DNA of 64,000 nucleotides from Synechococcus sp. CS-1331 (GTDB lineage Bacteria > Cyanobacteriota > Cyanobacteriia > PCC-6307 > Cyanobiaceae). Made by a program: the position numbers and the translations under genes. Where the stretch lies: positions 1 to 64,000 of the forward strand of contig JAHLYQ010000031.1 of NCBI GenBank assembly GCA_025127975.1, in the 5' to 3' direction. Shown here one piece after another: positions 8,951 to 22,384 of this stretch (position 1 is its first letter; every line of letters begins with the position of its first letter). The notes under the pieces are model-generated. The model ran no database searches. It was not told the DNA's origin and worked only from the letters and a program-made list of their open reading frames with translations.

Positions 8951-8993
8951 CAAGGCTGTAATCGGTTATGGAGCTAAACCGGTTACAGCCTTG
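8951..8993. terminator. long 17-bp inverted repeat (candidate terminator)
   Basis: The arms are CAAGGCTGTAATCGGTT (8951-8967) and AACCGGTTACAGCCTTG (8977-8993), separated by nine bases; only one position is a G-T wobble. It stands nine bases after the stop of the HEAT-repeat gene and 16 bases before the TPP riboswitch. There is no clean T-run after it, so it may be a terminator of unusual form or a DNA-level palindrome. Confidence 0.6.
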
Positions 8994-9008
8994 CTAGGTT
9001 TCGCATGT

Positions 9009-10545
<1,537 letters not shown>

Positions 10546-10585
10546 GTGAGGGGGCGAGGTGGATTTGGAGCCTAAGTCGCATTGA

Positions 10586-12100
10586 TCAGCCGTTGGGATA
10601 TAGGGCCGCTCCTTGGCCTTGGCTACCAGCGGCCCTGCGAACACCTATTCCTATTATTTTAAAGCGGGAGTAGTTCTGGCTTCTTTGTACGACGATTGCG
10701 GGCTCTCCCTGGGGCACCCAGCCATTTGATGCAAGTAAATCTGAGAAGGCCTTAATCGCCTCTTTCTCGTTGATCCGTGGATCAATTGGTTCGATTGCTA
10801 AATATCCTGATTGGTTGGGGGCGGCCATGAATTGGTAATGGCGGGGGTCGTTAAGGGGGAGGATCTTTGCGCTTGGCCCCAAGGTGTAGCCAGCCTTTGC
10901 TCCAACCATCCAGCTGCGAGTGACAATGTTGGCTGGCTTGCCGAAATCATTCCAGAGCTTGGGCAGGGAACCCCAGTCTTGTAGCTGCCAGTTGCGATCT
11001 ATGGATGGGGGCTCCTTAAATATGGCTCTTGTAAAGATCGCATCCTTGAATTGAAGACCTACACCTATGGCCGCAATCGAGAGAAGTAGGGCGGCGCTTG
11101 CCCACACTTTTTTAATAATAATGAGATGGGTTTGAGCTTGTCTTGAGGTCCATTGGCCTACAAGCGGGAAGCCGAAAAGAAAGCCCCCCATCGACCAATG
11201 GGGCAGGGAGCGCTCGCTCACCAGCGCGATTAACAGGAACGCCAGGGGCAAAACTATGGTCAACCAGCTGAATAGGGAATCGGCAGACGACTTAGCTTTG
11301 GAAACCCCTTTTAGTGAGCAAGCCATTGCCACGATCCAAGTGCCCGGCAACAGATAGGCCATCTGGCCGACCAGGATCGTAAGAAAGTTCAGTGGGAAAA
11401 GCTGGAGACCGGTGTTGCCAGCCCTGCCTGATTGAAAGCCAAAGGATATCCAATCGTGGGAGCCATTCCAAATGAGTACTGGGATTAGGCCGGCCAGGCC
11501 AATGATTATGGTTGTAAATATTGCTGGAGAGCGGAGCCATGCCCTGTTCTTTTTGTTTAAAAGGGTAAAAATACCGATTGAGGCCACGAAGGCGACTGCC
11601 TGGTATTTAGATGCCAGGCTAATCGCTAAAAATATGCCTCCCGCCCCATATCGAAATGGTTCTAGTTTGTATTTTGGCTCAAGTATGCCTGGCAGCAGCA
11701 TCCATAGGGTCGCCAATAGGCCGAAATTAAGGGGCCCATCTGGCACTACAAATAGGCCAGCTGAGATCAGGAAGAATGGAGCGATTGAATACCAGGCCAG
11801 GGCCCAAAAAGCGGTAGAGCTGTCGTAGGCCCTCCGGGTTATATCGTATATAAGCCAAGCACTTGCCGTTCCAAGTAGCACAAATGGAATCCGTAAAATG
11901 CTGGCTGAATTGCTGCCGCTTGCCAAATGGGCAAGGCCTGCGATCGTAAAGACTGCCGGAGGATGGTCGAAGTAGGAAAGGGACCAGTCTGGTGAGATGG
12001 AGATCGCATAGGCCTCATCTATTCCTGCTGGCCACACAAATGCAAGCAGGAGCCTTAGGGCCGTGAAACTAAATAGAAGAAAAGCCGCTTTCTTTGTCAT
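10586..12100 (-). CDS. GT39-family (ArnT/PMT-like) membrane glycosyltransferase
   Basis: The 504-residue polytopic protein has roughly ten or more hydrophobic segments. Its first periplasmic loop carries the acidic motif AGIDEAYA followed by SLSYFDHPP, which is typical of the GT39 / ArnT / dolichol-phosphate-mannose-dependent transferases. Such enzymes use polyprenyl-phosphate sugars to modify lipids, glycans or proteins outside the membrane. The neighbour downstream on the same strand (start side) is a GT2-GtrA fusion that could supply such a lipid-linked sugar, so the two probably act as donor synthase and transferase. The gene is clearly poorer in G+C than flanking genes and uses more A/T-ending codons, which suggests horizontal acquisition. 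Acceptor unknown. Confidence 0.8.
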   Translation of the reverse strand: MTKKAAFLLFSFTALRLLLAFVWPAGIDEAYAISISPDWSLSYFDHPPAVFTIAGLAHLASGSNSASILRIPFVLLGTASAWLIYDITRRAYDSSTAFWALAWYSIAPFFLISAGLFVVPDGPLNFGLLATLWMLLPGILEPKYKLEPFRYGAGGIFLAISLASKYQAVAFVASIGIFTLLNKKNRAWLRSPAIFTTIIIGLAGLIPVLIWNGSHDWISFGFQSGRAGNTGLQLFPLNFLTILVGQMAYLLPGTWIVAMACSLKGVSKAKSSADSLFSWLTIVLPLAFLLIALVSERSLPHWSMGGFLFGFPLVGQWTSRQAQTHLIIIKKVWASAALLLSIAAIGVGLQFKDAIFTRAIFKEPPSIDRNWQLQDWGSLPKLWNDFGKPANIVTRSWMVGAKAGYTLGPSAKILPLNDPRHYQFMAAPNQSGYLAIEPIDPRINEKEAIKAFSDLLASNGWVPQGEPAIVVQRSQNYSRFKIIGIGVRRAAGSQGQGAALYPNG

Positions 12101-12124
12101 TTGCGCCCTTTGGTTTTGCTACCT

Positions 12125-13294
12125 TTATGGAGTATTCCACACGAAGCGGCTGCTGGCGGCGTAGTTCCATACGAAGACAACCAGGATTCCGGCCAGCTGG
12201 GCAAATAGGGCATCTTTGGCGATAAGATTGTAGTAACCAGAGGCCAACCCTACGTTTGCAATTGCGGGAAGAGACGCCACTAGTGAGAATTTTAGCAGCC
12301 CCTTAAAAAGGGCCGCCCCTTTAAGGCGCTGGAAGTGGAAGGTGAGCGTATTGTTGATTAGATAGTTAGAGCACGCCGATGTCATCACTGCAAAGGGCAG
12401 GGCTTGCTCAAACAGCATCCCAAATCCGCCCACCAGTAGCTGGGTTGTTAGGAGTTGAACAGCCACTCCACTGGCCCCAACCAAGGCAAAGCTAATAGCC
12501 CTTCGGGGTATAATCCTCAGACTTAGGCTATGTAGTATTGAGATCAGAAAATCCCAGAAAACGGCCAGATCCAGTTTTGACTCGCCGTGGTGGCGTGGTT
12601 GGAACTGCAAGGGTATTTCCGCGGTCTTCAACCGGCCCCGACTCACTGCAAGAAGTTCATATAGGAATTTGAAGCCATTTACGTCTACGGCGCGAATCAC
12701 CGGAATTATTGTATCTAGGCGCAGGGCAAAAAAGCCACTCATATAGTCAGTGAGATTGGCGTAGGCCTCGGGCAGGCTCAGGCGGGCCCATTTGTTTGCC
12801 CAGCTTGAGCCCATGGTGCGCCGGTTGCTTAGCCCAATGATTTGTGCTTTAGCGGCAAAGCGGCTTCCGATCACAAGATCCAGATCCCCCCTGATCAGGG
12901 TATGGAGGGCCTGGTAGACAGAAGCTGGCTCGTGCTGTCCATCGCTGTCCATTACGAGGGCCACGTCACCGGTGGCATCCATCAGCCCTTCCTTGATCGC
13001 ACTTGCCAGGCCAGAGCGCCCCAGCCTGCGGATTAGTCGTATGCATGGTTCTTCGCGAGCTAGTTGGCGGACCAGCTCAGCGGTGCCGTCTGATGAGTCG
13101 TCGTCTACAACCAGTATTTCCAGACTGAAATTATTCTTGAGCCCAATGAGCTGCCCTATGAGGGGGCATATGGTGTCTTTTTCGTTATAGGTGGGCAGAA
13201 CGATCGTTGCTTTCGTCTGCTGAATGCTTGCGTCACTTTGCACGGCTTTGTGGGTTTCAACTTGTGCAAATGAAAAGCCCATGGCGGCTGCCAT
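12125..13294 (-). CDS. GT2 polyprenyl-phosphate sugar synthase fused to GtrA-like membrane domain
   Basis: Residues about 30-250 form a GT-A domain of the dolichol-phosphate mannosyltransferase type: [11 protein letters not shown], the [12 protein letters not shown] motif and [12 protein letters not shown] with its metal-binding acidic pair. Residues about 265-385 are a four-helix GtrA-like domain ([21 protein letters not shown] at its start). This fusion is known in bacteria and makes or flips undecaprenyl-phosphate-linked hexose. The first ATG (13294) lies inside the tkt terminator hairpin, so translation may instead start at ATG 13282 or GTG 13243, which are closer to family length. AT-rich like the GT39 gene 24 bp downstream, with which it probably forms an operon. 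Confidence 0.8.
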   Translation of the reverse strand: MAAAMGFSFAQVETHKAVQSDASIQQTKATIVLPTYNEKDTICPLIGQLIGLKNNFSLEILVVDDDSSDGTAELVRQLAREEPCIRLIRRLGRSGLASAIKEGLMDATGDVALVMDSDGQHEPASVYQALHTLIRGDLDLVIGSRFAAKAQIIGLSNRRTMGSSWANKWARLSLPEAYANLTDYMSGFFALRLDTIIPVIRAVDVNGFKFLYELLAVSRGRLKTAEIPLQFQPRHHGESKLDLAVFWDFLISILHSLSLRIIPRRAISFALVGASGVAVQLLTTQLLVGGFGMLFEQALPFAVMTSACSNYLINNTLTFHFQRLKGAALFKGLLKFSLVASLPAIANVGLASGYYNLIAKDALFAQLAGILVVFVWNYAASSRFVWNTP

Positions 13295-13298
13295 GGGC
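13270..13298 (-). terminator. Rho-independent terminator of tkt
   Basis: GCCCATGGC (13277-13285) and GCCATGGGC (13290-13298) form a perfect 9-bp stem with a four-base loop. On the minus strand it is followed by TTTTCATTT. It lies 29 bp after the transketolase stop and therefore separates tkt from the two glycosyltransferase genes transcribed in the same direction. The possible start codons at 13294 and 13282 of the next gene fall inside the stem. Confidence 0.85.
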
Positions 13299-13327
13299 GG
13301 TATCTGGTATTTAGCTTGGGGCTGTGA

Positions 13328-15334
13328 TCAGCCCAGCGCTTTGGCCTTGGCCACCACGTTGTCGACGGTGAAGCCGAACTTCTCCAGGCAAACCGGCCCT
13401 GGGGCGGAGGCGCCGAAGCGGTCGATCGACACGGTGTCACCGTCGAAGCCGCTGTACTTGTGCCAGCCGAAGCTGCTGGAGGCTTCCACCACGATGCGCT
13501 TGCGGCAGGCGGCGGGCAGCACGCTTTCGCGGTAGGCCGCGCCCTGCTCTTCGAACAGCTCCACGCAGGGCATGGACACCACGCGCACGTTCTTGCCTTC
13601 GGCGCGCAGCTGGGCTGCGGCCTTGGTGCAGAGCTCCAGTTCAGTACCGGTGCCGATCAGGATCAGCTCGGGGCTGCCGTTGCTGTCTTCGAGGATGTAA
13701 CCGCCCTTGGCCACATGGGCTGCAGCCGAACCGGGTTGGTTGGCCATGGCCTGGCGGCTGAGGGCCAGCACCGTGGGGCGCTTGCGGTTGGTGACGGCCA
13801 CTTGGTAGCCCCCCATGGTTTCGTTGCCGTCGCCGGGGCGGATCACCAGCAGGTTGGGGATGGCGCGCAAGTTGGCGAGGGTTTCCACCGGCTGGTGGGT
13901 GGGGCCGTCTTCGCCCAGTCCGATCGAGTCGTGGGTGAGCACGTAGATCACGCCCAGCTCGCTCAGGGCCGAAAGGCGCATGGCGCCGATCATGTAGCCA
14001 GCGAACACCAGGAAGGTGCCGCCGTAGGGGATTAGGCCGCTGCCGTGGTAAGCGATGCCATTCATGATCGCTGCCATGGCGTGCTCGCGCACACCGAAGT
14101 GCAGATAGCGGTTGGCCTCACCACCCTTCTGGAAGCTGGCTTCGCCCTTGATATCGGTGAGGTTGGAGTGGGTGAGGTCGGCGGAGCCGCCGATCAGCTC
14201 GGGCAGGTTGGGGCCGAAGGCGTTCAGGGCGTTATAGGAGTGCATGCGGGTGGCCAAACCCTTGTCTTCGGGGCTGAAGCTCGGCAGGGTCGAATCCCAA
14301 CCTTGGGGCAGTTCGCCGCGCAGCTGGCGCTCGAATTCGGCCGCTTCAGTGGGGTACTGGCTGCGGTAGGTGGCCAGGCTGGCGTTCCAGGCGGCTTCGA
14401 GGGCTTCACCGCGGCTGATCGCCTGGCGCCAGTGGTCGTAAGCGTCCTGGGGTACTTCGAAGAGCCCGTAATTCCAGTCGAGGGCCTTGCGGGTGAGCTC
14501 GGCCTCATCGGCTCCGATGGCCGCGCCGTGGATGCCGGCGGTGTTGGCCTTGTTGGGCGAGCCGTAGCCGATCGTGGTGGTCACCTTGATCAGGCTGGGC
14601 TTGTCGGTGACGGCCTTGGCGGCCTCAATCGCCCGGGCGATGCCGGCCACATCGGTGTTGCCCTCGGCCACATGCTGCACATGCCAGCCGTAGGCCTCAT
14701 AGCGCTTCAGCACGTCCTCGGTGAAGGACACGGCGGTGTTGCCGTCGATGGTGATGTGGTTGTCGTCGTAGAGGGCAATCAGCTTGCCCAGGCCCAGGTG
14801 GCCGGCCAGGGAAGCGGCCTCGCTGCTCACACCCTCCTGGTTGCAGCCATCACCCATGATCACGTAGGTGTAGTGGTCCACCAGCTCGCAACCGGGCTTG
14901 TTGAACTTGGCGGCCAGGTGGGCTTCGGCGATCGCCAGGCCGACGGCGTTGGAGATGCCCTGGCCCAGGGGTCCGGTGGTGACCTCCACCCCGGGGGTCT
15001 CAAAGGTTTCCGGGTGGCCGGGGGTCCGGGACTCCCATTGGCGGAATTGCTTGATGTCTTCGATGCTCACCGAGTCGTAGCCGGTGAGGTGCAGCAGGGC
15101 GTAGAGCAGCATGCAGCCGTGACCGGCCGAGAGCACGAAGCGGTCGCGGTTGAACCACTTGGGGTTCCTGGGGTTGTGCTTGAGCACCTTGTCCCACAGG
15201 GCGAACGCCATCGGTGCACAGCCCATGGGCAGCCCCGGGTGACCGGAATTCGATTTGTTGACCGCGTCGATCGCCAGGAAGCGGATGCTGTTGACGCAGA
15301 GCGACTCGAGGGAGGTAGGGGGGGCGGCGACCAT
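13328..15334 (-). CDS. tkt: transketolase
   Basis: Transketolase moves two-carbon ketol units in the Calvin cycle and pentose phosphate pathway, using thiamine pyrophosphate. The 668-residue protein starts at ATG 15334; reading could go up to 15484, but that would enter fabF and add an unrelated 50-residue extension. Visible signatures are [16 protein letters not shown], the TPP-binding GDGCNQEG near residues 150-160, the [15 protein letters not shown] segment and the C-terminal domain ending [11 protein letters not shown]. It follows fabF by 34 bp in the order acpP-fabF-tkt, a layout common in cyanobacteria. A strong terminator follows it. Confidence 0.96.
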   Translation of the reverse strand: MVAAPPTSLESLCVNSIRFLAIDAVNKSNSGHPGLPMGCAPMAFALWDKVLKHNPRNPKWFNRDRFVLSAGHGCMLLYALLHLTGYDSVSIEDIKQFRQWESRTPGHPETFETPGVEVTTGPLGQGISNAVGLAIAEAHLAAKFNKPGCELVDHYTYVIMGDGCNQEGVSSEAASLAGHLGLGKLIALYDDNHITIDGNTAVSFTEDVLKRYEAYGWHVQHVAEGNTDVAGIARAIEAAKAVTDKPSLIKVTTTIGYGSPNKANTAGIHGAAIGADEAELTRKALDWNYGLFEVPQDAYDHWRQAISRGEALEAAWNASLATYRSQYPTEAAEFERQLRGELPQGWDSTLPSFSPEDKGLATRMHSYNALNAFGPNLPELIGGSADLTHSNLTDIKGEASFQKGGEANRYLHFGVREHAMAAIMNGIAYHGSGLIPYGGTFLVFAGYMIGAMRLSALSELGVIYVLTHDSIGLGEDGPTHQPVETLANLRAIPNLLVIRPGDGNETMGGYQVAVTNRKRPTVLALSRQAMANQPGSAAAHVAKGGYILEDSNGSPELILIGTGTELELCTKAAAQLRAEGKNVRVVSMPCVELFEEQGAAYRESVLPAACRKRIVVEASSSFGWHKYSGFDGDTVSIDRFGASAPGPVCLEKFGFTVDNVVAKAKALG

Positions 15335-15368
15335 GGCTAGGACTGGTGTGGTGTGGAGGGGAGGGTGC

Positions 15369-16616
15369 TCACGCCATGCGGCGGAAGGCCAGGCAGACGT
15401 TGTGACCGCCAAATCCGAAGGAATTGGAGAGCACCACGTTGAGGGTGTGTTCCCTGGCCTGGTTGGGAACCACATCCAGATCACAAGCCGGATCTGGATT
15501 TTGGTAATTGATCGTAGGCGGCACCAGGTTGTGCCCTATGGCCAGCACGGCCGCGACGGCTTCGATGCCGCCACTGCCGCCGAGCAGGTGGCCCGTCATC
15601 GACTTGGTGGAGCTAACCGGAATCCGGTAGGCCCAGTCGCCGAGGGCGCTCTTGATGGCAGCGGTTTCGTTGCTGTCGTTGGCCTGGGTGCTGGTGCCGT
15701 GGGCGTTGACGTAGTCGACGGCCTCGGGCTCGAGTTGGGCATCTTTGAGGGCAAGCCGCATGGCTTCGGCCCCGCCGATGCCACCGGGGGTGGGCGAGGT
15801 GATGTGATGGGCATCACAGGTCATGCCGTAGCCCACCACCTCGGCCAGGATCTGGGCACCGCGTAAACGGGCATGGTCCAGGCTTTCCAGCACCAGAATG
15901 CCGGCCCCTTCGCCGATCACAAAGCCATTGCGCTTGGCGTCGAAGGGACGGCTGGCGGTGGCCGGATCGTCGTTGCGGAATGAAAGCGCCTTGGCGCTGG
16001 CAAAACCCGCCACGCCGAGGGGAGTGATCGCCGATTCCGCCCCGCCGCAAACCATGGCGTCAGCTAGGCCCAGCTGGATCAGGCGGTAGGCGTCGCCGAT
16101 GGCGTTTGAGCCGGCCGCGCAGGCTGTCGACACCGCACTGCTGGGCCCCCTCGCCGCCAGGGCGATCGCCGTCAGGCCAGTGGCCATATTGGGGATCATC
16201 ATCGGCACGCAGAACGGACTGACCCGATCGGGCCCCCGGTCTGCCAGCACATGGGCCTGGGTTTCCATCATCAGCAGGCCACCCACGCCGGAACCGATGG
16301 CGGTGCCGACCCGATTCTGGTTGCTGGCGTCGATGGTCAGGCCCGCGTGGCCCACGGCCTGTTTGGCGGCCACCACTGCAAACTGGCAGAAGCGATCCCA
16401 GCGCTTGGACTCCTTCGGCTCCAGCCAGCCGGAAGGATCAAAATTTTTGACCTCCGCTGCAAAGCGGCAGGCATGGCGACTGGCATCAAACAGGGTGATC
16501 GGTGCCACGCCATTGCGGGCGGAACACAGACCTTCCCAATAGGTTTTGACATCGTTGCCAAGCGGCGTAACCGCGCCCAGGCCGGTGACGACGACGCGCT
16601 GGAGTCCCTGCACCAT
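15369..16616 (-). CDS. fabF: 3-oxoacyl-[acyl-carrier-protein] synthase II FabF
   Basis: FabF condenses malonyl-ACP with acyl-ACP during fatty acid elongation. The 415-residue length is standard. The thiolase-fold catalytic triad is visible: Cys in [12 protein letters not shown], His in [12 protein letters not shown], and His in [15 protein letters not shown]. The N-terminus [13 protein letters not shown] and C-terminal [14 protein letters not shown] are family hallmarks. ATG at 16616 is eight bases after the acpP stop, so the two are certainly one operon and the carrier protein sits beside its condensing enzyme. Confidence 0.96.
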   Translation of the reverse strand: MVQGLQRVVVTGLGAVTPLGNDVKTYWEGLCSARNGVAPITLFDASRHACRFAAEVKNFDPSGWLEPKESKRWDRFCQFAVVAAKQAVGHAGLTIDASNQNRVGTAIGSGVGGLLMMETQAHVLADRGPDRVSPFCVPMMIPNMATGLTAIALAARGPSSAVSTACAAGSNAIGDAYRLIQLGLADAMVCGGAESAITPLGVAGFASAKALSFRNDDPATASRPFDAKRNGFVIGEGAGILVLESLDHARLRGAQILAEVVGYGMTCDAHHITSPTPGGIGGAEAMRLALKDAQLEPEAVDYVNAHGTSTQANDSNETAAIKSALGDWAYRIPVSSTKSMTGHLLGGSGGIEAVAAVLAIGHNLVPPTINYQNPDPACDLDVVPNQAREHTLNVVLSNSFGFGGHNVCLAFRRMA

Positions 16617-16624
16617 GGAATGGC

Positions 16625-16867
16625 TCAGGCCTGCTTGTCCTGGATGAACTTGACGGCATCACCCACGGTGGTGATGCCTTCGGCAGCTTCGTCGGGAATC
16701 TCGATGTCGAAGGCTTCTTCCAGGGCCATCACCAGTTCGACGGTGTCGAGGGAGTCAGCACCGAGATCGTTCTGAAAGTTGGATTCGGGCTTCACGTCCC
16801 CGGAATCAACGCTGAGCTGCTCCGCAACGATCGAGCGCACTTTCTCGAAGATCGCTTCCTGGGACAT
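16625..16867 (-). CDS. acpP: acyl carrier protein
   Basis: This 80-residue acidic protein carries growing acyl chains on a phosphopantetheine arm. The attachment serine is in [16 protein letters not shown], preceded by the usual SNFQNDL and followed by [20 protein letters not shown]. First gene of the acpP-fabF-tkt unit. It is divergent from psaC, with 145 bp between the starts that must hold both promoters. Confidence 0.97.
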   Translation of the reverse strand: MSQEAIFEKVRSIVAEQLSVDSGDVKPESNFQNDLGADSLDTVELVMALEEAFDIEIPDEAAEGITTVGDAVKFIQDKQA

Positions 16868-16928
16868 GGCTGCTTTGAGAGTCGACGCACTCTACGGGTC
16901 GCTCTGCAGGGCATCCGCCGCCGTATGA

Positions 16929-17258
<330 letters not shown>

Positions 17259-17293
17259 GCCAGCTTTGCCCTGGCTCCAGGGCCCATAGGCTC

Positions 17294-17321
17294 AAGCCCG
17301 GCCCTTTGCCGGGCTTTTTTG
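17294..17321 (+). terminator. Rho-independent terminator of psaC
   Basis: AAGCCCGGC (17294-17302) and GCCGGGCTT (17308-17316) form a perfect 9-bp stem with a five-base loop, followed directly by a T-rich run to 17321. It sits 35 bp after the psaC stop and 26 bp before glmS. Confidence 0.93.
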
Positions 17322-17346
17322 TTGCGCTCTTCGCTGGCCCAGCCCT

Positions 17347-19266
<1,920 letters not shown>

Positions 19267-19278
19267 GAGCTGAATGGT

Positions 19279-19338
19279 TGATTACTGAACTGCTAGTTAC
19301 TGGTCGGCTGATTACTGAGCCGCTGATTACTGATCTGC
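19279..19338. repeat. four-copy 15-bp tandem repeat at a tail-to-tail junction
   Basis: Units start at 19279, 19294, 19309 and 19324 with exact 15-bp spacing. The core TGATTACTGA is perfect in units 1, 3 and 4, and unit 2 reads TAGTTACTGG. The array fills nearly the whole space between the glmS stop and the convergent manC stop. It is much poorer in G+C than its surroundings. No hairpin or coding potential is apparent. Confidence 0.85.
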
Positions 19339-19344
19339 CCCTTT

Positions 19345-20838
19345 CTACTCCGTAGCATTCGAACTGATTTGGTCGGTGCGACCGTAGCGATCGTCAAAGC
19401 GCACGATGTCGTCTTCGCCCAGGTAGGGGCCGCTCTGCACCTCAATCATCTCTACAGGGATCTTGCCCGGGTTGGTGAGCCGGTGCCGGCAGCCCAGGGG
19501 GATGTAGGTGCTCTGGTTTTCGCTGACCAGCTCCTGCTGGCCATCCTTTTCCACCAGCGCCGAGCCCTGCACCACGACCCAGTGTTCGGCCCGGTGGTGG
19601 TGCATCTGCAGCGAAAGGCTGGCGCCGGGGTTGACCACGATCCGCTTCACCTGCCAGCGGGATCCCTCGGTGACGCCGTCATAGGAGCCCCAGGGGCGAT
19701 AGATCTTGCGGTGGGCCTTGCTCTCCGGGGCCCCCTGGCGCTCCAGCAGGCTCACGATCCCCTTGATGTCCTGGGCTCGGTTGCGGTGGGCCACCAGCAC
19801 CACATCGTCGGTTTCCACCACCACCAGGTCTTCGACGCCAAGCCCCACCACCAGGCGGTGCTCGCTGCGCAGGTAGCAGTTGCGGGAGTCTTCGTGGATC
19901 ACCCGGCCCCGCAGCACGTTGCCCTGATCATCCTGGTCGGCGGTTTCCCAGAGGGCGCTCCAGCTGCCCACATCACTCCAGCCCGCCTCCAGGGGCAGCA
20001 CGGCGCCCCGGTCGGTGCGCTCCATGACGGCCACGTCGAGGGCCACGTTGGGGCAGGCGGCAAAGGCTTCCCGCTCCAGCCGCAGGAAGTTGAGGTCGGC
20101 ACTGTCCTGTTCCAGGGCCAGCCTGCAGGCGCTGACCACCTCAGGCACCAGCCGTTCGAGCTCCGCCAGGATGGCGCTGGCCTTAAAGAGGAACATGCCG
20201 CTGTTCCAGGTGAAGCGGCCGGTGGCCAGGAACTGCTCGGCGGTGGCCCGATCGGGCTTCTCCACAAACCGGGCGATCGGCACTGGCCTGTTGACCTCCC
20301 CGAGGGGCTCGGCTGCCTCGATGTAGCCGTAGCCAGTTTCAGCCGCGGTGGGCACGATCCCGAAGGTCACCAGCTGGCCCGCCTCCGCTGCCGCCGCGCC
20401 GGCCGTGATCGTGTCGCGGAAGACCGCGGCGTTGCGAATGGCGTGGTCCGCCGCCAGGACCAGCAGCAGGGGGTCATCGCCCTGGGCCGTGGCCTGCAAT
20501 GCCGCCACCGCCACCGCCGGGGCCGTGTTGCGGCCTACCGGCTCCAGCAGGATCCCAGCCGGTTCTATGCCGATCTGGCGCATCTGCTCGGCCACGATGA
20601 AGCGGTGATCTTCATTGCAGATCAGCAATGGCGCTGCCAGCCCCTCGAGGCCCTCCAGTCGCTGCTGGGTCTGCTGCAGCAGGGTTTCCTCGCCGCCGCC
20701 GGCCAGGGGCCAATATTGCTTGGGATAGCTGGCGCGCGAGAGGGGCCACAGCCTCGTGCCCGTGCCGCCGCAGAGGATCACCGGAACCAGGGTGCTGACT
20801 GGCATGGGAGTGCCTGAGGTGGACCCATTCAAGGCCAT
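19345..20838 (-). CDS. manC: bifunctional mannose-1-phosphate guanylyltransferase / mannose-6-phosphate isomerase
   Basis: The protein makes GDP-mannose. The N-terminal nucleotidyltransferase domain has VILCGGTGTRLWPLSRASYPKQ, the FVEKPDRATAEQFL sugar-binding segment and WNSGMFLF. The C-terminal type II phosphomannose isomerase cupin carries RPWGSYDGV, the metal site around MHHHRAEHW and PLGCRHRLTNPG. Length is 497 residues from 20838; an in-frame ATG at 20805 would shorten it by 11 residues and fits the family start as well. It follows rimM by 19 bp on the same strand. GDP-mannose would feed glycan or exopolysaccharide synthesis with the other envelope genes of this window. Confidence 0.92.
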   Translation of the reverse strand: MALNGSTSGTPMPVSTLVPVILCGGTGTRLWPLSRASYPKQYWPLAGGGEETLLQQTQQRLEGLEGLAAPLLICNEDHRFIVAEQMRQIGIEPAGILLEPVGRNTAPAVAVAALQATAQGDDPLLLVLAADHAIRNAAVFRDTITAGAAAAEAGQLVTFGIVPTAAETGYGYIEAAEPLGEVNRPVPIARFVEKPDRATAEQFLATGRFTWNSGMFLFKASAILAELERLVPEVVSACRLALEQDSADLNFLRLEREAFAACPNVALDVAVMERTDRGAVLPLEAGWSDVGSWSALWETADQDDQGNVLRGRVIHEDSRNCYLRSEHRLVVGLGVEDLVVVETDDVVLVAHRNRAQDIKGIVSLLERQGAPESKAHRKIYRPWGSYDGVTEGSRWQVKRIVVNPGASLSLQMHHHRAEHWVVVQGSALVEKDGQQELVSENQSTYIPLGCRHRLTNPGKIPVEMIEVQSGPYLGEDDIVRFDDRYGRTDQISSNATE

Positions 20839-20857
20839 TCAGCCGCTTCGGGCCAGC

Positions 20858-21409
20858 TCAGAGGTCCAGTAGCCCTGGCGGTGGGGTGATGCCAATCCAG
20901 CCCTCCGCCAGGTGCACCTCCGGCACGATCGCGGTCACGAAGGGGATCAGCAGGCGGCGGGAACCGGTCGGGGTGTCCTGCTCCACCTCCAGCAGGTCGT
21001 TGCCGGCATGGATCAGGTTGCACACCCGGCCGATCGGCCGCTGTCCCTCCAGCAGGCGCACCTCGGTTCCCACCAGATCGAGCAGGTGAAATTCGCCCTG
21101 GGCCAGCTTGGGCCGGTCATCGGAGCGCACCAGCAGTTCGGCCCCCACCAGGGCCTCAGCCGCGACGCGGCTGTCAACGGCGGCCAGGCTGACCACAAAC
21201 AGCTCCCTGCCCGGCAGCTGGCGGCCGCCGAGCAGGGCCACCTCCTGCGGGGTTTGCCCCTTGAGCTGCAGCCAGCGGCGACCGGCCTGGGTGAAGCGCT
21301 CCGGGAAATCGCTCATGGGCAGGACGCGCAGCTCCCCCTTCAAGCCCTGGGCGGCCACCAGCTTGCCCACCACCATCAGGTCCGTAGCTGGTTCTGTGGC
21401 TGGTTCCAT
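20858..21409 (-). CDS. rimM: ribosome maturation factor RimM
   Basis: RimM assists maturation of the 30S subunit head and binds protein S19. Visible are the N-terminal barrel segment [27 protein letters not shown] and the C-terminal PRC-barrel with [18 protein letters not shown] and [23 protein letters not shown] 21409 gives 183 residues, the family size; the open frame extends to 21544, but this would cross into the divergent ndhS. Its cyanobacterial neighbours rnc and manC are typical for picocyanobacteria. Confidence 0.92.
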   Translation of the reverse strand: MEPATEPATDLMVVGKLVAAQGLKGELRVLPMSDFPERFTQAGRRWLQLKGQTPQEVALLGGRQLPGRELFVVSLAAVDSRVAAEALVGAELLVRSDDRPKLAQGEFHLLDLVGTEVRLLEGQRPIGRVCNLIHAGNDLLEVEQDTPTGSRRLLIPFVTAIVPEVHLAEGWIGITPPPGLLDL

Positions 21410-21485
21410 AACTGCTTGGATAACCGTCAGAGTGCCTTTGCCATCGATAATGGCCGGACGCCTCGCCCCACGCCTCGCCCCAACC

Positions 21486-21665
21486 ATGGCCGACCTGCCG
21501 ATCCTGCCTGGCTCCACCGTGGTGGTGCGTGATGGCCGCTCCATCTACAACGGCTACCGGGGCTTTGTGCAGCGGATCAGCGGTCAGCGGGCCGCCGTGC
21601 TGTTCGAGGGCGGTAACTGGGACAAGTTGGTGACCATGCCGATCAAGACCCTCGAGCAGGCTTGA
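21486..21665 (+). CDS. ndhS: NAD(P)H-quinone oxidoreductase subunit S
   Basis: NdhS is the small SH3-like subunit of the photosynthetic NDH-1 complex that forms the ferredoxin docking site, so it acts in cyclic electron flow at the thylakoid. The 59-residue product reads [20 protein letters not shown] and then [15 protein letters not shown], which are the family hallmarks. ATG at 21486; the larger open frame upstream (from 21108) is antisense to rimM and is not the gene. Its 3' end overlaps the end of rnc on the other strand by 23 bp. Confidence 0.88.
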   Translation: MADLPILPGSTVVVRDGRSIYNGYRGFVQRISGQRAAVLFEGGNWDKLVTMPIKTLEQA

Positions 21666-22362
21666 TAGTCGCCAGGGCAGCCCGGGCCGCCGCCTGTTCG
21701 GCGCTGCGCCGGGAGGGGCCCAGGCCCGTATGGCTGGATTGACCAAGGATCTGCACCGTGCAGCCAAAGCGATGGGGATCGCCGTGCACCTGACTGCGTT
21801 CGGCACAGCTGTACTGGGGCAGCCCCAGGCCCTGGCCCTGACTCCATTCCTGCAGGGCCGATTTCCAGTTATGGCGATCGGGATCGCTCAGCAATTCGGC
21901 GGCGCTGCGCTGCCAGTGTGGGGTGAGCCAGCAGTGCACCGGCTCCAGGCCGCCCTGGCCGCCCCCCCAGGCCTCATAGAGGCCCCCCAGCAGGGCTTCG
22001 CAACATTCCGCTCGCACGGTGGCCCGTCCGGCGCTGTCGCCAGTGGCCATCGGCCCAAGCAGCAGAACCGATTCGATGCAGCAGCGCTCGGCGATTTCAG
22101 CCAGCCAGCGGTCGCTCACGAGCTGGGCCCGCAGGGCTGACCAGCGGCCCACGCCCAGGCCTGGGTGGTGCCGTTGCAGAAATTCGGCTGCGGCCAGCCG
22201 CAGCACGGCATCGCCCAGAAACTCCAGGCGCTCGTGGTTGTGGGCCCGTCCCGCCGAGGTGTGGGTGAGAGCTTCCTCGATCGGGGTCAGGTCGCGGTCG
22301 CCGCACTCCAGGCCCAACGACCGGAGGAAGGCAACCAGTTGCTGGTGGCGTTCGGGCCGCAT
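21643..22362 (-). CDS. rnc: ribonuclease III
   Basis: RNase III cuts double-stranded RNA in rRNA processing and RNA turnover. The 239-residue protein starts at ATG 22362. The catalytic signature HERLEFLGDAVLRLAAAEFL is intact, and the second acidic cluster is in AECCEALLGGLYEA. The C-terminal double-stranded-RNA-binding domain is recognisable from NWKSALQEWSQGQG to [12 protein letters not shown]. The frame is open up to 22425, but that would enter the RNase P RNA gene. The gene lies directly behind rnpB on the same strand, so the two RNA-processing nucleases are neighbours. Confidence 0.93.
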   Translation of the reverse strand: MRPERHQQLVAFLRSLGLECGDRDLTPIEEALTHTSAGRAHNHERLEFLGDAVLRLAAAEFLQRHHPGLGVGRWSALRAQLVSDRWLAEIAERCCIESVLLLGPMATGDSAGRATVRAECCEALLGGLYEAWGGGQGGLEPVHCWLTPHWQRSAAELLSDPDRHNWKSALQEWSQGQGLGLPQYSCAERSQVHGDPHRFGCTVQILGQSSHTGLGPSRRSAEQAAARAALATIKPARGS

Positions 22363-22384
22363 GGCTGGCTTGGGGGAAGGGGGT

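Noticed and set aside
10586..13294. A full polysaccharide or phage island
   Set aside because: Only two glycosyltransferase genes are AT-rich; no integrase, att repeat or transport gene borders them.
14045..15340. A 431-codon open frame on the plus strand opposite transketolase
   Set aside because: Its composition is biased to Gly, Val, His and Leu and it mirrors a well-conserved gene; in GC-rich DNA such antisense frames stay open by codon bias.
19279..19338. CRISPR array
   Set aside because: The units are contiguous 15-mers without spacers and no cas gene is near; it is a plain tandem repeat.
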